DNA of 64,000 nt from CAZEGV01 sp964511645 (GTDB taxonomy: Bacteria > Bacteroidota > Bacteroidia > Cytophagales > JAAEPT01). The notes beneath the pieces are model-generated. The model ran no database searches. It saw nothing but the letters and a program-made list of their open reading frames with translations, and was not told the origin of the DNA. Each line of letters begins with the position of its first letter. Within the stretch, counting starts at the first letter, position 1. Positions 33,818 through 43,289 of the stretch are shown in pieces. A program made the translations under genes and the position numbers. The DNA lies in assembly GCA_964511645.1 (NCBI GenBank), contig CAZEGV010000002.1:1-64000 (forward strand). Reading direction: 5' to 3'.

Positions 33818-36367
33818 TTATTGATTATACCATTTGGACGTTACTTCGCCTTTAGTCGTGAAATCTTTTGAAAACCGAACAGTTACTGACTTGCTTTCTT
33901 GGGGTAATAAAGAGAAGTAATTATCTGACCAATGAATAGGTAGTATTTTTTCATCAATAGCTAATTCTACAAATAGAGCTATCGCATTTCCTGTGTTTTT
34001 GATTTCATAGGTGATAATGGTTTCATCCTCAGGTGATTTAAGGCTTGTTTGTTTCGTTATTAATGTTGTACTCGGCACCTTGTTTAGGTAGTTAAAATTA
34101 GCATGCTGTGTAGTAGGAGTATAAATCCAAGTGGCTTGATCATCATTTGCCATTTTATCCATTTTATCAGACAGCCAATAGAAATTGTCAGACACTAGAC
34201 TATCTCCTTTGTAGAGATATAGTTTTACAAAATAGCCTCCTTTAATTCGAGTAATTGGTTTTTTAAATGCTCGTTCACTTGTATAAGTTTGCATTGTTAA
34301 GATAGCTTCTTGATGACTTACTTTTTCAGAATTGACGTTGTATACGTCGCATACGGCTCTTAGTTTTTCTGATTGTAAACTTTCGTTAGAAATATAAATA
34401 TTTTCATCTCCATAGTTATAAATAATATGTAAAGGACTATTGGCCTTTTTTGCACCATAATATGCACCAGTAGGGTTGAGATAATAATCATATAATTGCC
34501 AATAGGTTTCTGGCCAAGCAGAGTTAAGCATCCATTGTACAACTCCTGTTGCTTTGGGTTTATTCACCACAAAGGCTTCAAACATTGGTCGCATTAGCTC
34601 ATAATTTTGAACTTGTGCTAAATAGGCAAATTCTTCGATAGAAGTAGGTTTTTTGTATCGAGCATATAATGGGTCGAGGTATTTTTGCATAGTTTCAAAA
34701 GCATGACGACCATTGTGATATTTCCATACGCCACTTTCTAATGGCCATAGAGAGTCCGAAGGGATCATTTTTTTGATACTACTTAAGTTGGGAGGTTGAG
34801 GTCCAGGTCCGGTCTCTGTATTGAATCCATAAGCTCCACCATTTTGAGTATCGGTATACCAATAAATAGGCGGGACATAGTCATAAGGTCCGTACATCTT
34901 TACCCCCGTAGGGCCAGTTACTTTACTGGTATGTGTTTTTGCCGCACCACAGTATAAGGCCCCTTTGTTTTCTTCTTCAATAATTGAAAGATATTTTCTT
35001 TCTAATGCTTCTGGGTGTAAACGGTCACTTCCACCAGTCCACAGAAACACACTAGGATGATTCCGTAACCACTTTGTCATATCATTAAAATAATCAGCGA
35101 TAAGGTCTATTTCTTTGTCGGTATTAATTGCACCTCCTATACAAGTGTCGCAATCATCAAAATATTCTCCGCCTATATATTCATTCCATTCCCACTGGCA
35201 GCTAAAGCCAACCATTGCTAATAGCCCATGTTTATCACATAAGTCATAAATTTCTTGAGAAGTCCCCCAAAAACCTTCAAACCTGACAGTGTTTAAGCCC
35301 ATTTCTTTACAATAAATTAGTTGATTTTCATTGTATGCCGTAGAATTGTTTAAAAACAAATCATCTACCCATCCTCCTCCTTTAATCATAATAGGTTTAC
35401 CGTTGATTTTATAACCACGATGTCCTTCAGGAGTAAAGTATTCTTCTACTTTTCTGATTCCAAAAGTAAGCTCTTCTGTATCGCTTATTTTATCATCAAT
35501 AACAAATGATACTTTAGCTTGATACAGCTCAGGAGAGCCGTAGGTATGCGTCCACCATAAACGAGGTTTTTGTATAGTTAATGCTTTAAACTCTTGAGGA
35601 GACAACTTGATTTTTGTATTTGAAGAAGCTTTCAAATTCACTTCCTTTTTGATCTTTATATTTTCAATTTCAATTATAACTACTCCGTTTATCTCTTTAC
35701 CAGAATTATTACTCAGTTCGGTACTGAGATATAAATCAGCTTGATTTATATCTAGGTTTAAGTCTGATCGGATAAAGGTATTAGATACATTGACTTCATC
35801 TACAAACTCTAAAGTTACAGGTCTCCATATTCCCATGTTTTTATCTTGTGGCTCTGGTGCCCAATCCACAAATCCTATTGTAAAATCTCCTGCTTTAGGT
35901 GGGAATACTTCTACTCGAAGTTTATTGTTTTTTTCTAATTGAGGCAATGTGAATGTATAAGTTTTAAATACTCCAATGACTTCGTTTGTGTCTGCTATTA
36001 ACTTATTATTTAGCCATATATTGGCTTTATAGTTAATGCCTTCAAAATTTAGGATGCCTTTTTGGTTGATTTTGGTATCGTCTATGGAAAAATTTTTAGT
36101 GTATATCCACGAAGACTTAAAAAGAGTGTCAGAGACTTTTGATAAGTTTGTACCCATAAAAACATCACCAAACAAACCTTGTTCTACCAATGCTCCTAAG
36201 ACAGTTCCCGGTACTTTGGCTTTGTGTTTTTGATTGGGATATTTACTAGAAGTCATTTCCCATTGAGACTCATCAAAAGAGGAGTATTCACTTTTCTGAA
36301 TTGAAAAAGAAGAAGAGTTGAGTAAAAAGAAACTAGTAAGAATTAAAATGTTGAGTGCTTTTTCCAT
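33818..36367 (-). CDS. GH2 family enzyme, exo-beta-D-glucosaminidase-like
   Basis: An 849-residue secreted glycosidase with an N-terminal signal. The jelly-roll sugar-binding domain covers about 30-190, an immunoglobulin-like domain 195-305, and the TIM barrel from about 308 to 640. Candidate acid/base Asp448 lies in LWTGGSD and nucleophile Glu518 in GFNTETG. These, and the later QWMLNSAWPETYWQLYDYY and GAYYGAKKA, follow the CsxA-type exo-glucosaminidase pattern rather than classic beta-galactosidase. Expected activity is removal of terminal glucosamine or mannose-type residues. It sits upstream of comEC, probably by chance. Confidence 0.87.
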   Translation of the reverse strand: MEKALNILILTSFFLLNSSSFSIQKSEYSSFDESQWEMTSSKYPNQKHKAKVPGTVLGALVEQGLFGDVFMGTNLSKVSDTLFKSSWIYTKNFSIDDTKINQKGILNFEGINYKANIWLNNKLIADTNEVIGVFKTYTFTLPQLEKNNKLRVEVFPPKAGDFTIGFVDWAPEPQDKNMGIWRPVTLEFVDEVNVSNTFIRSDLNLDINQADLYLSTELSNNSGKEINGVVIIEIENIKIKKEVNLKASSNTKIKLSPQEFKALTIQKPRLWWTHTYGSPELYQAKVSFVIDDKISDTEELTFGIRKVEEYFTPEGHRGYKINGKPIMIKGGGWVDDLFLNNSTAYNENQLIYCKEMGLNTVRFEGFWGTSQEIYDLCDKHGLLAMVGFSCQWEWNEYIGGEYFDDCDTCIGGAINTDKEIDLIADYFNDMTKWLRNHPSVFLWTGGSDRLHPEALERKYLSIIEEENKGALYCGAAKTHTSKVTGPTGVKMYGPYDYVPPIYWYTDTQNGGAYGFNTETGPGPQPPNLSSIKKMIPSDSLWPLESGVWKYHNGRHAFETMQKYLDPLYARYKKPTSIEEFAYLAQVQNYELMRPMFEAFVVNKPKATGVVQWMLNSAWPETYWQLYDYYLNPTGAYYGAKKANSPLHIIYNYGDENIYISNESLQSEKLRAVCDVYNVNSEKVSHQEAILTMQTYTSERAFKKPITRIKGGYFVKLYLYKGDSLVSDNFYWLSDKMDKMANDDQATWIYTPTTQHANFNYLNKVPSTTLITKQTSLKSPEDETIITYEIKNTGNAIALFVELAIDEKILPIHWSDNYFSLLPQESKSVTVRFSKDFTTKGEVTSKWYNQ

Positions 36368-36430
36368 AATTTTAGAGAAGTATTAAAGAGAATCGAACAG
36401 TCAATTTAACAAAACCAATTTAATATTACA

Positions 36431-36820
36431 TTGAGAACGCTTATTTTATATTCTATTTTTTTTAGTTTATTTTTTATTTCGGCCTGTAGAAGCACTGGTA
36501 TTAGAGAACGTCCTTTTTTTGTAGATGATTGGTTTGTCTCTATACAAGGGATGCCTAAGGATAGTGGATATATGCTCACATTTACTTCAGAAAAATGGAA
36601 TGATGTCATTGGAAATAGCTCGACATGGAATATAGTTGGAGATACTCTTATTTTGGATGATTTTTCAGAAACTAGAGAGAGTAAAAATGAAAAAAATTAT
36701 ATTCGTAGTAAAAGCATGAAATATTTACTTAAAAATTATACGGATAATTCTTTTGAAGCCATTCCTCGTTTCGAAGAAAAAATGGATAGCTATATTACTC
36801 TTCTTTTTGAGAAGAATTAA
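36431..36820 (+). CDS. Small putative lipoprotein, unknown function
   Basis: A 129-residue ORF starting with TTG. It has a convincing lipoprotein signal (FFSLFFISAC, Cys19) and a soluble domain of alternating beta strands (YMLTFTSEKW, then WNIVGDTLIL). No family recognised; it could be a lipocalin-like or META-like small fold. Its 3' end overlaps the convergent CNNM gene by 26 bases, with no visible terminator. The signal peptide makes it more likely real than a chance frame. Confidence 0.65.
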   Translation: MRTLILYSIFFSLFFISACRSTGIRERPFFVDDWFVSIQGMPKDSGYMLTFTSEKWNDVIGNSSTWNIVGDTLILDDFSETRESKNEKNYIRSKSMKYLLKNYTDNSFEAIPRFEEKMDSYITLLFEKN

Positions 36821-37886
36821 TTAGTCCCATTTTTTTAGCTCTTTTTCCCCACTTTTGGCGAGCAAAACTTTGTAAGTCAGAAACGGTGTCCGTCTCATCC
36901 ATGATTTCGAGACCTAGTAAAGTCTCGATAATATCTTCTAAAGTTACTAAACCAGCAACGCCTCCATACTCATCTACAACTATAGCTATGTGTTCTCTTT
37001 TGTCATTTAATTGTTTAAAAACTGTACGTAAAGACTCTTCTTTTGATACAAAAGAAATTTTACGTTTGACTGATTTTAAAGAGTCCTTATCTTGTTGTTG
37101 TATCAAGCCTTCTAACACGTCATCTTTTAGTAATACACCAGTTATAATGTCTTGATTTTCATCATATAGAGGGATTCTAGAAAACCTAAAGGGTTTGTTT
37201 TTTTTGTAAAAATCACGTAAATTTTGATTTTCATTTGCCGTAATCATCACAGTCCTTGGAGTCATTACATCCTTTGCTAATAGTTCGTCAAATTTAAGTA
37301 CATTTTTGATAAGTGTACTGTCATCTTTAGCAATTGCCCCACTTTCAGAAACTACATCTGTCATTGCCATGAAATCCTGCTTACTGAAAATACTTTTGTT
37401 TTTGTCTTTTTTTAGCATTTTAGTTAATAAGCCACTGACCCAAACAAATGGTGTTAGTACCCAAAGTAATACTTTAAGACTTCTAGCGGTAATTGGTGCT
37501 AAAGATTTCCAATTATTAGCACCAATGGTTTTAGGAAAAATCTCTGAGATAAACAATATAGCCAATGTCATAATCGTTGCCACAAGAGACTCGTAAGAAA
37601 GATGAAAACCAAACATGTTGATATTTTGTGTACCAAACAGATGTCCCGCTTGAGCACCTACGCCGATTGCTCCTACGGTATGAGCAACAGTGTTGAGGGT
37701 AAGGATGGCAGATAGAGGTTTGTCTATGTCTTTTTTAAGTGAAGCAATTAGTTTTCCCGTACTTGGGTCTTCTTGTTCTTTTCTTTTTACATAAGAAGGC
37801 GTAATACTTAGTAACACCGCTTCCCATATTGAGCATAGGAATGAAAATGTAATAGATAGTAAAAAAAAACCGATTAATAATGTCAT
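36795..37886 (-). CDS. CNNM-type transporter (DUF21 plus two CBS domains)
   Basis: A 363-residue inner-membrane protein. DUF21 with four helices covers about 1-160, with NTVAHTVGAIGVGAQAG and LFISEIFPKTIGANN. Two CBS domains follow (DVMTPRTVMITA and HIAIVVDEYGGVAGLVTLEDIIE). Related CorC/CNNM proteins export or sense magnesium and cobalt. The C-terminal CorC_HlyC domain of longer members is absent, giving the short form. Confidence 0.92.
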   Translation of the reverse strand: MTLLIGFFLLSITFSFLCSIWEAVLLSITPSYVKRKEQEDPSTGKLIASLKKDIDKPLSAILTLNTVAHTVGAIGVGAQAGHLFGTQNINMFGFHLSYESLVATIMTLAILFISEIFPKTIGANNWKSLAPITARSLKVLLWVLTPFVWVSGLLTKMLKKDKNKSIFSKQDFMAMTDVVSESGAIAKDDSTLIKNVLKFDELLAKDVMTPRTVMITANENQNLRDFYKKNKPFRFSRIPLYDENQDIITGVLLKDDVLEGLIQQQDKDSLKSVKRKISFVSKEESLRTVFKQLNDKREHIAIVVDEYGGVAGLVTLEDIIETLLGLEIMDETDTVSDLQSFARQKWGKRAKKMGLINSSQKEE

Positions 37887-37910
37887 AATATTAGATTGTT
37901 ATTTATAATA

Positions 37911-37939
37911 AAAAAGGCAACATAATAGAATGTTGCCTT
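37911..37939 (-). terminator. Terminator between two minus-strand genes
   Basis: AAGGCAACAT (37914-37923) pairs with ATGTTGCCTT (37930-37939), and a T-run follows on the minus strand. It ends transcription from the gene at 37965-38834. Confidence 0.88.
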
Positions 37940-37964
37940 CGGTGAATATTTTTCGGGAAAAGTG

Positions 37965-38834
37965 TTAAAATTTTGCTCTCCCATGTTCTGATCGATGAAA
38001 GGTGTATTCCATTCCTATCAGTACCCCATGGGTAGACAATCTAGAATTTTGTCTTTTTTCATCAAATCGATCGTAAATACCTCTTTTTTCTACAGAAGTC
38101 CAGTTAGGGTCTTTGTTCCAGAAGTAAGCATCCGCCTTATCGATAGAAGTTACACTCCAATCCCCATAAGCAGTAAAGGTAAGATTCATGAATCTAGAGA
38201 GATGATATTCTATGCCCATTCCTGCAGCAATTTCTAGGTTAAATCTTTTGTAATAAGCATAACTATGCCCACCTCCGGTCTCTTCTTCTGGCAGGTCGTA
38301 ATAATCTCCGTCTGGAGAAAATCGCCATGTCACAAGACCTCCTCTAGAGCTTAATAAGCGAGTTATTTGCGGTCCTACGAACCATATGAAGCTCATTTTT
38401 TTAGAATGAAAGAATGGACGACTACGTTGTATATATACCCCCGTTTTTAAGTATTTTAAATTTTTAGTTCCTGTTTGGTCTGGATAAGATTCACCATTAA
38501 TGACAAGATTAGTAGATGTGAATTTTTGCTTGTGGTGAGAATACATAGCACCAGCACGTATTGCCCATCTCCCAACATTCATGTGCGAAAATCTCCCACC
38601 TGTCATTTTATTCCCTGTCTGCTTTCCTTTTAAGAAGTGTGTAAAGTAAGCACCTGCTCCCCATGAGAAAGTCAATTCATGAGAGTAAACATCTCCAGCT
38701 GTTTTATTTGCAAGATTATGCACCGCAGTGTTAGACCCCATCAAGTATCCGCCAATCTTATTAGAACGTCCGTTTTGAGAAAAAAGGGATGTACAAATGA
38801 GTATCGATAAGGAAAGAATTAATTCTTTTTTCAT
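37965..38834 (-). CDS. Putative outer-membrane beta-barrel protein
   Basis: A 289-residue exported protein (signal ending near CTSLFSQ) with alternating aromatic-rich strands such as HELTFSWGAGAYFTHFL, LKTGVYIQRSRPFF and GVLIGMEYTFH. This pattern is usual for an 8- to 12-strand outer-membrane barrel. No family recognised and ligand unknown. It is transcribed alone and followed by a terminator at 37911. Confidence 0.75.
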   Translation of the reverse strand: MKKELILSLSILICTSLFSQNGRSNKIGGYLMGSNTAVHNLANKTAGDVYSHELTFSWGAGAYFTHFLKGKQTGNKMTGGRFSHMNVGRWAIRAGAMYSHHKQKFTSTNLVINGESYPDQTGTKNLKYLKTGVYIQRSRPFFHSKKMSFIWFVGPQITRLLSSRGGLVTWRFSPDGDYYDLPEEETGGGHSYAYYKRFNLEIAAGMGIEYHLSRFMNLTFTAYGDWSVTSIDKADAYFWNKDPNWTSVEKRGIYDRFDEKRQNSRLSTHGVLIGMEYTFHRSEHGRAKF

Positions 38835-38912
38835 AGCTATTCAATTTAATCCCCTAATATACAAAGTATTATTTAATTGTAGCGTAATTTAGACTAATAT
38901 AAGTCTTCTGAC

Positions 38913-40556
38913 TTACTCTTTTTTAAGTAGAAAGTTGTATTTCTTAATGTCTGAAAGTAACTCTACAGCTTTTAAAATGTCTTTGTCATCATCAAAAGTG
39001 GCTTCTATTAACCCTTTTTGGTAATAATATCGTGTGATAATTTCACGCTTTATGACCTTTATTATTTCTTTTTTGAATTCTACTAGGTCATTATTTTTTT
39101 CGATTTTTATTTTTTCTTCGAAAGCAACGATTTCTTTTGAGAAGTCAAATAATTTGTTCTTTGATACGTCAGCTTTAAATTTGTCTAGTGAATTTTCTGC
39201 GGGAATTTTGTAACTGTAGTCTTGTGTTTTTAGCCAGTGAATAAAATCATTATATTCAATAAATTTGTATTTTTTTAAATCTCCAATTGAGTCATGTTGG
39301 TAATAATAAGTGGTGGCGTAATCAAAAATCAAATCCTGACTAATTAATGCGGATAGTATCGCAGAAGGTTTTTCTTTTTTTATTTTGACGTCTGGTGTAA
39401 GTCCTGCACCATCATATACGAGTCTTCCTGCTTTGGTTTTGTAGGGAGTAAGTAAGCTATCTGGAAGTTTTTTGGCTGTGCCATCTTTTGTTCTGTTGCC
39501 ATAGTCTATTGCTTGTATGCACCTTCCGCTTGGGATATAATATTTGGCGGTAGTGATTTTTACTTTAGACTGGTAAGAAATATCTTTTACAGACTGTACC
39601 AAGCCCTTTCCGAAACTTTTGCTACCAACTAATACTCCTCGGTCATAGTCCTGCAATACTCCTGCTACAATCTCTGATGCAGAGGCACTACGCCCATTGG
39701 TTAGTACCACAATAGGAGCGTCCGGTAAGATAGGAGAGGTTCTAGTCTTAAATGTTTCATTCCATTGCTCTACTTTACCTCTTGTGCTGACAGCTTCGCT
39801 TCCTTTCGGAACGAATAGCCCAGCTATATTGATCGCCTCATTGAGTAATCCCCCTCCATTACCTCTTAGGTCAAACACGAATTTCGTAGCTCCTTCAGCT
39901 TGTAATTCTTTGATAGCATTCGCCACATTTTCAGAGGCTTTTCTTGTGAATTTACTTAGTTTAAAATAACCGATTTCATCATTAATCATTCCGTAATAAG
40001 GAACGTTTTCTATGGTTACTTTTTCTCTTGTAAGGCTGAGATTTATGAGGGTTTCTTGGGCGTAACGTTTTACTTTTAATTGTAATTCCGTGCCTGCTTG
40101 CCCTTTTAATAATTTACTTATTTCGTTAGAGTTTTTTCCTTTTGTACTTTTCCCACTAATCTCTACAATTTCATCTCCGATTTTTAATCCCGCTTTATAG
40201 GCTGGAAACCCCTTATAAGGCATTAATACCAATATACGCTCTTTACGAGTGCCGATAATCGCACCAATTCCACCGTACTCTCCAGAAGATATTGTTCTAA
40301 AGTCTTCTATGTCGTCTTCGGGAATATAGACTGTATATGGGTCTAAAGATTCTAGCATTGCATCAATTCCGATTTTCATCAAACGGTTTGGCTCTAATTC
40401 ATCTACATAGTATCGATTTACCTCTGCGTATACAGAAGATAGGATTTCCATGTTTTTAGAAATTTGAAAATATCGTGAAGATGGCGTATCTGCTGAAATT
40501 AAGGTCAGCGTCAAGAAACAAATAATTGCTCCCCAAGTTAAATTTTTCTTAATCAT
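38913..40556 (-). CDS. S41 family C-terminal processing peptidase
   Basis: A 547-residue periplasmic serine protease with an N-terminal signal anchor. A PDZ domain spans about 85-165 (YGGIGAIIGTRKERILVL and GLKIGDEIVEISG). The S41 catalytic core has the nucleophile Ser in LTNGRSASASEIVAG and the Lys in SFGKGLVQ. A helical C-terminal extension of about 130 residues follows. It cleaves proteins near their C termini. The gene overlaps rnpA by eight bases in the conserved order rpmH-rnpA-S41. Confidence 0.92.
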   Translation of the reverse strand: MIKKNLTWGAIICFLTLTLISADTPSSRYFQISKNMEILSSVYAEVNRYYVDELEPNRLMKIGIDAMLESLDPYTVYIPEDDIEDFRTISSGEYGGIGAIIGTRKERILVLMPYKGFPAYKAGLKIGDEIVEISGKSTKGKNSNEISKLLKGQAGTELQLKVKRYAQETLINLSLTREKVTIENVPYYGMINDEIGYFKLSKFTRKASENVANAIKELQAEGATKFVFDLRGNGGGLLNEAINIAGLFVPKGSEAVSTRGKVEQWNETFKTRTSPILPDAPIVVLTNGRSASASEIVAGVLQDYDRGVLVGSKSFGKGLVQSVKDISYQSKVKITTAKYYIPSGRCIQAIDYGNRTKDGTAKKLPDSLLTPYKTKAGRLVYDGAGLTPDVKIKKEKPSAILSALISQDLIFDYATTYYYQHDSIGDLKKYKFIEYNDFIHWLKTQDYSYKIPAENSLDKFKADVSKNKLFDFSKEIVAFEEKIKIEKNNDLVEFKKEIIKVIKREIITRYYYQKGLIEATFDDDKDILKAVELLSDIKKYNFLLKKE

Positions 40557-40923
40557 TACGTTCGTTTTGAATACGTTGTAAGATGGAAGATAGCTTTTTT
40601 TGAATCAATTCAAAGGAATTAATCTCTTTTCCGATATAAATAAAAGCAATATGTAAAGACTTGCCTTCTTGTAATAAAAAATGTTTACTCAGTCTATAAG
40701 CTTCTCTTGTTCGTCTTTTTATGATATTCCTGTCTACAGCTCGTTTGTAAAATCGCTTAGAAACGGTAATCAAAACAGAATGATTTGATTCGTGTTCTTG
40801 TGTTAGAATTTTAACTCTAAATGGGTATAAACTAAAAGAGGAACCCTTTTCAAAGAGTTCCTGAATTGCTTTTTCGCTAGATAAACGTTCGTGCTTACTA
40901 AATGAATGCTGTGACATATGCAT
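40549..40923 (-). CDS. rnpA: Ribonuclease P protein component
   Basis: A 124-residue protein subunit that helps the RNase P RNA bind pre-tRNA 5' leaders. The conserved block is VDRNIIKRRTREAYR, preceded by FPF-like YPFRVKIL and VSKRFYKRA. The start is either 40923 or two codons later at MSQHSFSKHERL. It lies 23 bases after rpmH and overlaps the S41 gene. Confidence 0.95.
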   Translation of the reverse strand: MHMSQHSFSKHERLSSEKAIQELFEKGSSFSLYPFRVKILTQEHESNHSVLITVSKRFYKRAVDRNIIKRRTREAYRLSKHFLLQEGKSLHIAFIYIGKEINSFELIQKKLSSILQRIQNERND

Positions 40924-40946
40924 CCTCTTAATAGGCTAAAAACAAT

Positions 40947-41102
40947 TTATTTAACAAATTTCTCGCTAGAAACAGTTAATTTTTTTCTACCTTTTGCACG
41001 TCTTCTTGCAAGTACAGCTCTACCATTTTTAGAGGCCATTCTTTCTTTAAAACCGTGCTTGTTAACTCTTTTTCTATTCGAAGGTTGGTATGTTCTTTTC
41101 AT
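40947..41102 (-). CDS. rpmH: 50S ribosomal protein L34
   Basis: A 51-residue ribosomal protein on the minus strand: it begins MKRTYQPSNRKRVNKHGFKE, then RMASKNGRAVLARRRAKGRK, and ends LTVSSEKFVK before TAA. Sequence, length and the following rnpA are all as expected for L34. Confidence 0.98.
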   Translation of the reverse strand: MKRTYQPSNRKRVNKHGFKERMASKNGRAVLARRRAKGRKKLTVSSEKFVK

Positions 41103-41134
41103 TTTTTAGTCGTTCTTTACTTTGAAACGGGTTG

Positions 41135-41142
41135 CAAACTTA
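41135..41142 (-). promoter_or_regulatory. Candidate -7 element of rpmH
   Basis: On the minus strand TAAGTTTG matches TAnnTTTG, about 33 bases upstream of the rpmH ATG. No clear -33 TTG is seen at the usual spacing, so support is partial. Confidence 0.45.
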
Positions 41143-41189
41143 ACATTTCTTTTCTTCTTTTAAAAGATTAAACTAAAAAAACGTTTAGA

Positions 41190-42269
41190 TTAATCCTGAG
41201 CACTAAATATTTTACCTTCTTCTACTCCAAAATCAGCTTCTACCTTGAGCCTAGCCTCTATGTTGGAAACAAGGATGATATAATCGCCTTTTCGGATAAT
41301 GGTTTCTTCTGATGGATTTTTGTACAAAATCCATTTTCCTTTTTGTTGTTTTACCGCACCCATAAATATAGCATCGTATTTTTTTTTCATATTCATAAAG
41401 ACAAATACACAATCTTTATCTTTATATGGGTTAGATTCTAATACTAAAAATTGTTGCATATCAAAATCTAGAGTAGGGTGTACGGCAGCCTCCATGATGT
41501 CTTCAGTAAAGGCTGCTACTTCTGGCTCATAAATAAAACTAGCAACTAATTTTGACGATAAGTCATTTTTGGAAACTATATAGTCTACACCAGCATTATG
41601 AAAAGTGTTTTTAAGGTTACTGTTATTTATCGTTACAATAAGACTTTTTTCTGGGTGAACATTTTTGATGTTCAACATATATACCAAGGTTTCTGTATCG
41701 TCGTTAAAATTAATAAATATAGAAGCAGCTTTATCAATATTGACCTTGTTGAGGCTTTCCATATTATGATAGTCTGCAAATAGTACAAAAACATTTTTAT
41801 TGTCTGGGTAAATCCCATTGATTGAATCTACATTGTTTTTGTTGTTAGTAACAATTGCTACTTTGGAATTTGCATTTAGTAATTGATTAGCTACCAATCT
41901 ACCAAAGTCATTCCAACCAATAATAATAGTATGGTTTTTAAATTTAGTTCCGTTTAATCCTAGCTTCTTGTCTTCCATATATTGATTTGCCGTGTTACTA
42001 ATATTACCGATGATATAACCGATTACCCCTACGCTACCTAATAACAAGATAAACCCTATTATCTTGCCACCTGTTGTTATGGGGTAGTAATCCCCATAAC
42101 CAACAGTAGTTAATGTCACTACCGAATACCATATTGCATCTCCTAAGCCTTTGATGGAAGCCCCTTTGGCGTGACTCTCTAGGTAGGATAGCAATAGCAT
42201 TAACATTACATAGAAGCCAAGGGCGAGTAAAATGTATAGTCGGGTTCTTCTTTTTGAATAAGATGCCAT
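41190..42269 (-). CDS. Two-helix potassium channel with RCK domain
   Basis: A 359-residue channel. TM1 (LYILLALGFYVMLMLLLSYL), pore loop with selectivity filter TTVGYGD, TM2 (GFILLLGSVGVIGYIIG), then a cytosolic Rossmann-type TrkA-N domain from about residue 110 (HTIIIGWNDFGRLVANQLL) and a TrkA-C-like region from about 265. This is the MthK/Kch-type layout, gated by ligand binding to the RCK ring. The first glycine of the nucleotide motif is replaced (GWNDFG), which leaves the ligand uncertain. Confidence 0.93.
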   Translation of the reverse strand: MASYSKRRTRLYILLALGFYVMLMLLLSYLESHAKGASIKGLGDAIWYSVVTLTTVGYGDYYPITTGGKIIGFILLLGSVGVIGYIIGNISNTANQYMEDKKLGLNGTKFKNHTIIIGWNDFGRLVANQLLNANSKVAIVTNNKNNVDSINGIYPDNKNVFVLFADYHNMESLNKVNIDKAASIFINFNDDTETLVYMLNIKNVHPEKSLIVTINNSNLKNTFHNAGVDYIVSKNDLSSKLVASFIYEPEVAAFTEDIMEAAVHPTLDFDMQQFLVLESNPYKDKDCVFVFMNMKKKYDAIFMGAVKQQKGKWILYKNPSEETIIRKGDYIILVSNIEARLKVEADFGVEEGKIFSAQD

Positions 42270-42342
42270 TAACTGTGTAAAGTTTCCTTTTTTTGTTTAA
42301 AATAGCATATATTTAGATGATTCACACTAAACAGATAAAAAA

Positions 42343-42912
42343 ATGTTAAATAGAATATGGATTCCCGCATTGATTTTACTAAGTGCTTGTGCACAAGTTA
42401 AGCAGGCTAAAAATTTTTCTGAATGCGAGTTTAATGTTGGTAAGACTAGCCGGGTAGTAGTGGCAGGGATTTCGTTAGATAGTAAAAAATCTGCAAGTGA
42501 TTTTAATTTTTTGGAAATAGGAAAGTTATTAAAAGCTTTGGGAGATAAAAATTTACCAATGTCGGCTAATGTAAATGTAGATATTCAAAATCAAGGAGAA
42601 AAAATGGCCGCCATTAATAAAATTGAATGGAAGGCTTTTATTGAAGATACGGAAATTACTCAAGGTACATTGGTGAAGCGTATAGAAGTGTCTGGGGGGA
42701 AAAATATAAGTGTGCTGATTAATGTACAGGCTAATATTGCAGAATTACTTTCAGGTGATGGACGTGGTGATATTATGAATTTTATGTCAGGTATGATGGG
42801 GGGTAGTGAAAAAGAGTCTTCTATTAAGTTAAAAATCAAACCTTACTTTAAAGTAGGGAACAAATTTGTAGGTTATCCGGGTTATATCAACCTAACTAAA
42901 AGGGTAAACTAA
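42343..42912 (+). CDS. Putative lipoprotein, unknown function
   Basis: A 189-residue protein with lipoprotein signal ILLSAC (Cys16). The mature part alternates beta strands (SANVNVDIQNQGEKMAAINK and ISVLINVQANIAELL), a pattern loosely like LEA14/WHy-type immunoglobulin folds, but I do not assign a family. The next gene begins immediately after its stop. Confidence 0.8.
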   Translation: MLNRIWIPALILLSACAQVKQAKNFSECEFNVGKTSRVVVAGISLDSKKSASDFNFLEIGKLLKALGDKNLPMSANVNVDIQNQGEKMAAINKIEWKAFIEDTEITQGTLVKRIEVSGGKNISVLINVQANIAELLSGDGRGDIMNFMSGMMGGSEKESSIKLKIKPYFKVGNKFVGYPGYINLTKRVN

Positions 42913-43272
42913 ATGAAACGGACACTAATATTAGGGGCGACTACAAATATTGAGCGTTACGCTTACAAGGCCGCAAAACGATTAACTCAGCACAAACACC
43001 CTATTGTGCCTGTTGGAATCAAAAAAGGTGAAGTATTTGGGGAAGTTATTTTGAATACTAAGGATTTACAAAAAGAGATTGATACGATTACTTTATATGT
43101 AGGAGTTCGCCATCAACCAGAGTGGTATGGCTATATTGTTGAGACTAATCCAAGACGAGTTATCTTTAATCCTGGCACGGAGAATCCTGAACTGCAAACT
43201 CTGCTAAAGGAAAATGAAATCCCTTATGAAGAGGCTTGTACTTTGGTTTTGTTGAGTTTGAATGCTTATTAA
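42913..43272 (+). CDS. CoA-binding domain protein
   Basis: A 119-residue protein with the fold of the CoA-binding domain of succinyl-CoA synthetases and YccU-like proteins: RTLILGATTNIERYAYKAAKRL, HPIVPVGIKKGEVFGEV and GVRHQPEWYGYIVE. It probably binds CoA or a nucleotide; no partner catalytic domain is present. It directly abuts the lipoprotein gene. Structured repeat copy B follows it. Confidence 0.85.
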   Translation: MKRTLILGATTNIERYAYKAAKRLTQHKHPIVPVGIKKGEVFGEVILNTKDLQKEIDTITLYVGVRHQPEWYGYIVETNPRRVIFNPGTENPELQTLLKENEIPYEEACTLVLLSLNAY

Positions 43273-43289
43273 GGGTAGGATTTTTTTTT

